Below are positions 9,454 through 15,626 of a DNA stretch of 64,000 bases, piece by piece (within the stretch, counting starts at the first letter, position 1; each line of letters opens with the position of its first letter). Made by a program: the position numbers and the translations under genes. Below the pieces are notes generated by a model. It was not told the DNA's origin, did not search any database, and saw only the letters and a list, made by a program, of their open reading frames with translations. The stretch comes from Actinomadura mexicana (GTDB lineage: Bacteria > Actinomycetota > Actinomycetes > Streptosporangiales > Streptosporangiaceae), in contig NZ_FZNP01000014.1 of assembly GCF_900188105.1 (NCBI RefSeq), positions 1 to 64,000 on the forward strand, given 5' to 3'.

Positions 9454-9963
9454 TCAGTAGATCTCGACCCCGAACGCCGACAGCGGCTCGGTCATGGGCT
9501 GGAAGAACGTGACGCCGCCGGACGAGCAGTCACCGCTGCCGCCCGAGGTCAGCCCGACCGCGCTCGACCCGGCGAACAGCGGGCCGCCGCTGTCGCCCGG
9601 CTCGGCGCACACCGTCGTCTGGATGAGGCCGCTGACGCTGCCCTCCTGGTAGTTCACCGTCTGGTCGAGCGCGGTGACCTGCCCGTCGTGGACGCCGGTG
9701 GTGCTGCCGCTGCTGGTCACGGTCTCGCCGACCGTGGCGCCGGCGGCGCCGGTGATGTCCCGGAACCGCCCGTCGACCGTGACGCCGAGCCGCCGCACCA
9801 GCTTCGCGGCCGCCCCGCCGGTGTCGGAGGGGGCGGCGGCGCGCCCGGCGGGCGGTTCGAGGGTCGCGTCCGCGGCGGGGGCGGCGGCCAGGGCGGCCGC
9901 CACGAGCCCGGACGCCGCCATGGTCATGGCGGCTCCGCGGACGCGGTCGGGACGGATCTTCAC
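9454..9963 (-). CDS. Shortened S1-protease paralogue lacking His and Asp of the triad
   Basis: 169 residues from a GTG at 9963. The signal peptide matches the neighbouring protease almost residue for residue. A short linker follows, and then only the C-terminal third of the protease, including CAEPGDSGG (Ser125) and the SGGSG-CSSGG loop. Most of the propeptide and the half-barrel with the catalytic His and Asp are absent, yet the frame is intact. The 5' flanks of the two genes are also alike for roughly 100 bases, which points to tandem duplication followed by in-frame internal deletion. It is unlikely to be a protease. It may be a pseudogene or a secreted binding protein. Confidence 0.75.
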   Translation of the reverse strand: MKIRPDRVRGAAMTMAASGLVAAALAAAPAADATLEPPAGRAAAPSDTGGAAAKLVRRLGVTVDGRFRDITGAAGATVGETVTSSGSTTGVHDGQVTALDQTVNYQEGSVSGLIQTTVCAEPGDSGGPLFAGSSAVGLTSGGSGDCSSGGVTFFQPMTEPLSAFGVEIY

Positions 9964-10225
9964 TCTGCCTCCAGGGGGGATTGGGCACGCCCGAATGGCG
10001 CGCCGGAGGTCACGGGCCATGCTGGAAGATTCCTGAACGCCCACGTAAGGCGAGAAAGTGACCAACCGAACAGCTACGGATTGTCACAATGGGTGCGGGT
10101 TCCGTGGTCGATCCTCGGGGAGGACTGCCCGTTTAACTGGTTTCGGTCAGGACGGATGCCCCAGGGGTGCCCTCCAGAGGGTGACGCCGGCCTCGGGGGC
10201 GCGGGAGACGCGGGAGAATGGTCCG

Positions 10226-11179
10226 GTGACGCTCCTCCTGGCCCGTTCCACCCTGGAGTCGCTGCTCGACCCCGCCCCCTGCCTGGACGCCCTGCGCCGC
10301 GGCTTCACCGCCGGAGACGGCGGGGCCGCCGCCCGGCGGGTGATCGTCGAGCTGCCGGGGCAGGGCACCGCGACGGCGCTGATGCCGGGCGTCGTCGAGG
10401 GGATCCCCGCCTACACGGTCAAGGCGAACGCCAAGTTCCCCGGCAGCCGCCCGGCGCTGCGCGGCGTCGTCTGCCTGCACGACCTCGGGACCGGCGAGCT
10501 GCTGGCCCTGCTGGACTCGGCGACCGTGACCGCCTGGCGCACCGGCCTGGCCGCCGCGCTCGGCACCCACGCCCTGGCCCGTGCCGCGGCCGGCTCGGTC
10601 GCGGTGATCGGCGCGGGCGCGCAGGCCGAACTGGTCATGCGGGGGCTGGGCGAGTTGCGGGAGGTGCGCGGCCTCACCGTGTTCGACCTCGACGCCGCCC
10701 GCGCCGCGGACTTCGCCGCGCGGCACGGCGCCCGGCTGGACGCGTCCGCGACCGTGGCGCCGGACCCGCGCGCCGCCGTCCGGGACGCCGGGATCGTCGT
10801 CCTGGCGACCTGGGCGCGCCGCCCGCTGCTGCACGCCGCCGACGTGGCCCCCGGGACGCACCTCACCTCGCTCGGCGCGGACCAGCCCGGCAAGGCCGAA
10901 CTGGGGGCCGACCTGCTGGAGGGCGCCCGCGTCGTCGTCGACGACATCCCCCTGGCCGTCGAGATGGGCGTGCTGGCGGGCGCGGGCCTGGACGTCGAGC
11001 ACGCCGCCGGGACGCTGCGCGACCTGATGCGCGGCCAGGTTCCCGGGCGGGTGAAGGACGGCGAGGTCACGGTGTACGCGCCCGTCGGCCTGCCCTGGCA
11101 GGACCTCGCGCTGAGCTGGACGGCCTACACCGCGGCCCGCGCCGCGGGCGCCGGCGCGGAGTTCGATTTCCTCGGCTGA
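10226..11179 (+). CDS. Ornithine cyclodeaminase / mu-crystallin family protein
   Basis: 317 residues. The Rossmann dinucleotide motif VAVIGAGAQAELV lies near 130-140, followed by the family's TSLGADQPGKAEL segment and VVDD. Members are ornithine cyclodeaminases, alanine dehydrogenases, ketimine reductases or amino-acid-modifying enzymes in natural-product clusters (for example those making proline or diaminopropionate). The exact substrate cannot be read here. The GTG start at 10226 is supported by GGGAGA upstream and by alignment of its first residues with the family. Its position between an NRPS cluster and a lanthipeptide cluster makes a precursor-supply role possible but not shown. Confidence 0.88.
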   Translation: MTLLLARSTLESLLDPAPCLDALRRGFTAGDGGAAARRVIVELPGQGTATALMPGVVEGIPAYTVKANAKFPGSRPALRGVVCLHDLGTGELLALLDSATVTAWRTGLAAALGTHALARAAAGSVAVIGAGAQAELVMRGLGELREVRGLTVFDLDAARAADFAARHGARLDASATVAPDPRAAVRDAGIVVLATWARRPLLHAADVAPGTHLTSLGADQPGKAELGADLLEGARVVVDDIPLAVEMGVLAGAGLDVEHAAGTLRDLMRGQVPGRVKDGEVTVYAPVGLPWQDLALSWTAYTAARAAGAGAEFDFLG

Positions 11180-11466
11180 ACCGGCGCCGGCCCATCAGGT
11201 GTACGGCCGCTAATTGGCGGAATACCCATCGCTGGATTCCTTGTCTCCCCGGTGTCTTTACAATGACGCAGTGAATAGTGTTGGCTCCGTCCGGTAAGAC
11301 TTCAGTAGTCGCGAGGCCTGTCGAAGGTGACCTAATGAAAGTTCGATTTCGCGCTGACCGAATCCCCGGCATCCCTTCTCGGCCACCGCCCTGACTTCCC
11401 ATCGAAGCGTGTTCGGTGATTGTTCCTTTCTCAGGCCGCGGACGGGTGGCCGTGTTGGAGACGAAA
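11180..11466. other. Intergenic region upstream of the lanthipeptide regulator
   Basis: 287 bases, clearly less GC-rich than its neighbours. A TACAAT at 11259-11264 is a plausible -10 element for the regulator, but no convincing -35 element is seen at the right distance. No open frame here looks coding. Confidence 0.4.
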
Positions 11467-12072
11467 ATGATTCGGATACTGCTCGCCGAGGGGGCGCCTC
11501 TCCTGCGCGGCGGGCTGGTCGCGCTGTTCGACCGGGTGAAGGATCTCGACGTGGTGGCGGCGGTCGGCTCGGGCGATCAGGTGCTCCGCACGGCGCGCAG
11601 ACGGCGGCCCGACGTCGCACTGATCGACGTCGGGCTGCCGGACCTGGACGGCTTCACGGCGGCCCGGGCGTTACGCGAGGCCGTCCCGGAGTGCCGCACC
11701 GTCCTCATGGCGGGCCGCTGCCGTACCGGCGACCTGCGGCGCGCGGTGGCCGCGCGGGCGGCCGGGCTCGTGCTGAAGGACACCTCGCCGGGCGAGCTGG
11801 TGGAGGCGATCAGGCGGGCGGCCGAGGGCGCGCGCGTCATCGACCCCGACATGGCCTTCGTCGAGCTGGGCTCGGCTCAGAGCCCGCTCACCGAACGGGA
11901 GATCGAGGTCCTCACCCTGGCGTCACGGGGCGCGTCCGCGGCGCAGATCGCCGAGGACCTCGTCCTGACGATCGGCACCGTCCGCAACCACCTCTCCCGC
12001 ATCAACCGCAAGATCGGCGCGGAGAACCGGGTCCAGGCCATCCGGATCGCCGAGGACGCCGGGTGGCTGTGA
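11467..12072 (+). CDS. LuxR-type response regulator with atypical receiver (RamR/AmfR-like position)
   Basis: 201 residues: receiver domain 1-125, LuxR helix-turn-helix 139-201 (LTEREIEVLTLASRG, GTVRNHLSRINRKIG). The phosphoacceptor-position aspartate is present (Asp54 in ALIDVGLPDLDG), as is Lys104. The usual acidic pair after strand 1 is Glu8-Gly9 instead of two acids, and the conserved Ser/Thr after strand 4 is missing (VLMAG). This suggests control without classical phosphorylation. No histidine kinase is adjacent. Its place beside exporter, precursor and LanKC genes matches RamR/AmfR, the activators of SapB-type clusters. ATG 11467 is six bases after GGAG. The 3' end overlaps the opposing ABC gene by 150 bases. 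Confidence 0.9.
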   Translation: MIRILLAEGAPLLRGGLVALFDRVKDLDVVAAVGSGDQVLRTARRRRPDVALIDVGLPDLDGFTAARALREAVPECRTVLMAGRCRTGDLRRAVAARAAGLVLKDTSPGELVEAIRRAAEGARVIDPDMAFVELGSAQSPLTEREIEVLTLASRGASAAQIAEDLVLTIGTVRNHLSRINRKIGAENRVQAIRIAEDAGWL

Positions 12073-13767
12073 GCCCTCCTCCCAGCGCCCGATCAGGTCC
12101 CGGTACAGCGGGCACACCGCGGGCAGGTCCGCGTGCCGCCCGAGGTGGGCGCGGGTCCCGTCCAGCACCAGGACGCGGCGGGCGCGCATCGCCGAGCTGA
12201 TCCGGTGCGCGATGACGACCAGCGTGCCGGGCCGCCGCGCGAACGCCTCCTCCACCCGCGCCTCGGCGGCCGGGTCGAGCCGGTACGCGGCCTCGTCCAG
12301 GATGACGACGGGCTGCGGCGCGAGGTAGGCCCGGCACAGCGCGACGCACTGCCGCTGCGCCTCGGTCAGCGCGCCGGGCTCCAGCCGCGCCCCGTACCCG
12401 CCGAGGTCGCGGACGAGCGGCGCCAGCCCCAGCGCGTCCACGGCCCGGCCCGCCTCGCCCGGTCCGGCGTCCGGCGCGTAGTAGGCGAGGTTGTCGAGCA
12501 GGGTGCCGCCGAAGACGTAGGCCTCCTGCGGGACGAGCACCCGGCGGCCCGGGTCGCCCGCCGGCCGCCCGTCCACCAGCACCTCGCCCGCGCCGGGCGC
12601 GGCCAGCCCCGCGATCAGCGCCGCGAGCGTCGACTTGCCGATCCCGCTCGGCCCCACCACGGCCAGGTGGTCGCCGGGCGGGACCACCAGGTCCAGGTTC
12701 TCGATCACCGGCCGCGCGCCGTCCCCGTAGGCGAAGGTCACGCCGCGCAGCTCCACCGCCGGCGCCCCCGGCACGGGCTCGGCGGGCTCGGGCGGGACGG
12801 GCGCGTCCGGCGCGCCCGTCTCCAGGATCCGGCCGAGCGTCACCGCCAGCCGCAGGCCGCTGCCGCCCACCCCGTGCACGAGCGTGCGCAGCGCCGGCTG
12901 CAACCCGTGCAGGACGTAGGCCAGCGCGCCGACCACCATTCCCGCCGTGGCGCCGCGCCGCATCAGCCACGGCGCCGCCGCGAGGACCAGCAGCAGCGGC
13001 AGCCAGCCGCTCACCGCGAGGGAGACGGCGCGCACCGCCGCGAGCCGCGCCACCGCGCGCCCGGCCGCCGCCTGGGCCTCCACGGCGGCGCCGAGCTCCG
13101 CACGCAGCAGGTCCTCGCCGCCGCACCCGACTGCGTCCCGCAGCCCGGCGGCCAGGGCGGTGGTCCGCTCGGCGATCTCCTCCTCGCCGACGACGAGCTC
13201 CCGCTGCCGCGCCGCCGCCCTCCCGAACACCGCCCCGAACAGCGCCAGCCCGAGCACGAGCGGCGGCAGGACCAGCGCCACCACCTCCGGCGCCATCGTC
13301 GCCAGTCCCAGCAGCGCCGCTCCGGCCGTGAACGCGAACCCGCGCGCGACGACCAGCAGCCCCCCGAACGTGTCCCGGACTATCTCCACCTGGTGGGTGA
13401 GCCGCGCGACCGCGCCGGTGTCGGGCCGTCCCCGCAGCGAGCGGTGCAGCGCCCCCGTCGCGACCCGCCTCACCAGGTCGTCGCGGAACGGCTCCACGAT
13501 CGCGGCCAGCGCCGGATACAGCCGGCGGCTCCCGGCCGCGCCCACCAGCGCCGACACGACGAGGACGCCGAGCCAGGCGACCGCGCCGGACGCGCGTCCC
13601 GTCCGGAACGCGTCGGTGGCCTCCCCGACGGCCCGCCCGAACACCGCCGTCGGCACGGCCTCCACCGCCGACCACCCGGCGGCCCGCGCCACCGCCCGCG
13701 GGCGCGCCCGGACGGCGTCCCCGGCGCTGCGCCACAGCACCCGCGCCGCCTCCCGCCTCCCGATCAC
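11923..13767 (-). CDS. ABC exporter half-transporter B of the lanthipeptide cluster (canonical Walker A, degenerate signature)
   Basis: 614 residues: a six-helix membrane domain (about 1-310), then an ATPase domain. Walker A is intact (GPSGIGKST). The signature motif LSGGQ is replaced by ALTEAQ, and Walker B is ILDEAAYRLD. The H-loop is IAHRI. It should pair with the adjacent half-transporter to export the modified peptide, as RamA/RamB do. The GTG start overlaps the upstream stop (GTGA). The last 50 or so residues after RWEEG are encoded antisense to the regulator's DNA-binding domain. They have no family match I can recognise, so the extension may simply reflect loss of an earlier stop. Confidence 0.9.
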   Translation of the reverse strand: MIGRREAARVLWRSAGDAVRARPRAVARAAGWSAVEAVPTAVFGRAVGEATDAFRTGRASGAVAWLGVLVVSALVGAAGSRRLYPALAAIVEPFRDDLVRRVATGALHRSLRGRPDTGAVARLTHQVEIVRDTFGGLLVVARGFAFTAGAALLGLATMAPEVVALVLPPLVLGLALFGAVFGRAAARQRELVVGEEEIAERTTALAAGLRDAVGCGGEDLLRAELGAAVEAQAAAGRAVARLAAVRAVSLAVSGWLPLLLVLAAAPWLMRRGATAGMVVGALAYVLHGLQPALRTLVHGVGGSGLRLAVTLGRILETGAPDAPVPPEPAEPVPGAPAVELRGVTFAYGDGARPVIENLDLVVPPGDHLAVVGPSGIGKSTLAALIAGLAAPGAGEVLVDGRPAGDPGRRVLVPQEAYVFGGTLLDNLAYYAPDAGPGEAGRAVDALGLAPLVRDLGGYGARLEPGALTEAQRQCVALCRAYLAPQPVVILDEAAYRLDPAAEARVEEAFARRPGTLVVIAHRISSAMRARRVLVLDGTRAHLGRHADLPAVCPLYRDLIGRWEEGSQPPGVLGDPDGLDPVLRADLAVDAGEVVADGADRQDEVLGDLRRGRAP

Positions 13768-15449
13768 GCCGGGCTCCCGAAGACCGCGCGGTAGTCCGGG
13801 TCGGGCCAGAGGGCCTGGTGGGGGGCGACGCGGCGGACGCGGCCCTCGTCGAGCCACACGACCAGGTCGGCGCGGGCGGCGGTGGAGGCGCGGTGGGCCA
13901 CGATCAGGCGGGTCCGGTCGGCGAACCGGTCGAGCAGCGCGTCGGTGATCTGCAGTTCGGTCACGGTGTCGAGGCTGGAGGTCGCGTCGTCCAGGACCAG
14001 GACGCGCCCGGCGTGGGCGAACGCGCGGGCCAGGCCCACGCGCTGCAGCTCACCGCCGGACAGCGGCGCCTCCGCGAGCGGTGTGCCGTACCCCTGCGGG
14101 AGGCGGCGGATGAAGCCGTCGGCGCGGGCGGCCCGCGCCGCCTCGCGCAGCCAGGTGTCCGGCGGGCGGGAGGGGCCGAAGGCGATGGCGTCGCGGACGG
14201 TCGCCCCGAACAGCGCGGGCCGGGCGAAGGCGTAGCCGATCTCGCGGCGCAGCGCCGTCCGGCCGAGGCGGGGGAGGGGCGTGCCGTCCAGCAGCACCTC
14301 GCCGCGGTCGGGGTCGGCGAGCCGCCCGGCGAGCGCGGCGAGCGCGGCGGCGCCGGAGCCGGAGCGGCCCACGACGGCGACGGCGCGCCCGCCGGGGACG
14401 GTGAGGTCCAGGCCGTTCAGCGCGCCGGGGACGGCGACCCCGCGGAACTCCAGGCGGCCGGGGCCCGGCGGGGCGTCGCCGTTGCCGTGGCGGCGCGCGG
14501 GCCACGCCAGGATCTCCGCGGCGCGGCGGGCGCCGGCGCGGGCGCGGCCGAGGCGGAGCAGCTGGGTGAGGACGGGCCCGAACCCGGCGGCGAGCCCCGC
14601 GTACTGGACGGTCGCGACCAGCTCGCCCGGGGTGACGCGGCCCGCCGCGAGCTCGGCGCCGGCGATCCCGACGGCCGCGACCTGAAGGAGCAGCAGCGCC
14701 AGCAGGCCGCGCGCCGCGATGCCGCCCTGCACCCGCCACATCGCCTCGCCCTCCGCGCGCAGGCCGGGGAGGGGGCGCAGGATGCGCGCGGCCTCGCGTT
14801 CCGCCGTGCCGGCGGCGGCGATCGTCCTGGTCCCGGCGAGGGCCTCGGCGAGGCGGCCCGCGATCGTGCCCTGGACGGTGAGGTAGCGGTGCGCGGACGC
14901 GGTGATGTCGCGGACGAACGCGCGCATCAGCAGCGCCACCGCGGGCAGCGCGGCCGCGATCGCCGCCGCGATCCGCCAGTCGATGAGGCAGAGGGCCGCG
15001 AGCGCCCCGGCGGCCGGCAGCAGACCGGCCGCGGCCTCGGTCGCGGCGGCGGGGGCCACGCCGGCCTCGGCCGCGCCGCCCACCATGCGTCCGGCCACGT
15101 CCCCCGGCGGGACGCGCGGCGCCGGGCCCGCCGCCAGCAGGTGCCGGACGAGGGTGTGCCGCAGCCACGCCGTCGCCCGCGCGGCAGCGCAGCCGGTCGC
15201 GAGCTCCGACAGCACCTCCGCCGCCGCGGACGCCGCGACCAGCGCGACGCAGGGCCACAGCGCGGCGGAGGCCGGGGTCCCGCCCGGCGGGACCGCGTCG
15301 ATCGCGCGGGCCAGCGCGAACGGAAGCAGGACGGCCGCCGCCGCGTCCGCCAGCGCCGTGGCCGCGACGAGCGCCGTCCAGCCGCGGGCGCGCCCGGCGG
15401 CGCGCAGCAGCAGCCGGTCCGCTCCGCGCGCCGGAAGGGGGGAGGTCAT
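13764..15449 (-). CDS. ABC exporter half-transporter A of the lanthipeptide cluster (Walker A lysine missing)
   Basis: 561 residues: membrane domain (about 1-300) with several Ala/Leu-rich helices, then an ATPase domain. Walker A reads GRSGSGAAAL, so the invariant Lys and following Ser/Thr are Ala; the codons at about 14355-14385 confirm this. The signature (PLSGGELQR), Walker B (VLVLDDATSSLD) and H-loop (VAHRAS) are canonical. Alone it could not form a normal ATP site. With half-transporter B it would make one complete and one dead composite site. ATG 15449 follows GGAG at a normal distance; the upstream in-frame start at 15476 has no ribosome-binding site. Confidence 0.9.
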   Translation of the reverse strand: MTSPLPARGADRLLLRAAGRARGWTALVAATALADAAAAVLLPFALARAIDAVPPGGTPASAALWPCVALVAASAAAEVLSELATGCAAARATAWLRHTLVRHLLAAGPAPRVPPGDVAGRMVGGAAEAGVAPAAATEAAAGLLPAAGALAALCLIDWRIAAAIAAALPAVALLMRAFVRDITASAHRYLTVQGTIAGRLAEALAGTRTIAAAGTAEREAARILRPLPGLRAEGEAMWRVQGGIAARGLLALLLLQVAAVGIAGAELAAGRVTPGELVATVQYAGLAAGFGPVLTQLLRLGRARAGARRAAEILAWPARRHGNGDAPPGPGRLEFRGVAVPGALNGLDLTVPGGRAVAVVGRSGSGAAALAALAGRLADPDRGEVLLDGTPLPRLGRTALRREIGYAFARPALFGATVRDAIAFGPSRPPDTWLREAARAARADGFIRRLPQGYGTPLAEAPLSGGELQRVGLARAFAHAGRVLVLDDATSSLDTVTELQITDALLDRFADRTRLIVAHRASTAARADLVVWLDEGRVRRVAPHQALWPDPDYRAVFGSPA

Positions 15450-15510
15450 GGGGTCTCCGAACACGGTGGCGGCCATGGCCCCGGCGAGGGGGCCATGGCC
15501 GCCGGCGTCA

Positions 15511-15621
15511 TCACAGGCAGATCGTGATGCTGTGGGAGCTGTGGCAGAGCAGGCTGAGGCTGCTGTTGCCGCCGCCGCCGCCGTTCTCGCTCACCATCCC
15601 CTGAAGGTCGAGAAGCGCCAT
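15511..15621 (-). CDS. Class III lanthipeptide precursor (RamS/AmfS-like), 36 residues
   Basis: The peptide starts MALLDLQGM, which contains the leader helix motif LLDLQ bound by class III synthetases, then a Gly-rich spacer (GGGGG) and a Ser/Cys-rich core. The core has two ring units: S-x2-S-x2-C and S-x2-S-x3-C, both fitting the Ser-x2-Ser-x(2-5)-Cys pattern that yields labionin or lanthionine. AmfS and SapB precursors have the same plan. The ATG is preceded by AAGGAGGTGA, which also contains the LanKC stop codon, so translation of enzyme and precursor is coupled. The product is predicted to be a small hydrophobic, possibly morphogenetic, peptide; its ring chemistry is inferred. Confidence 0.93.
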   Translation of the reverse strand: MALLDLQGMVSENGGGGGNSSLSLLCHSSHSITICL

Positions 15622-15626
15622 GTTCT

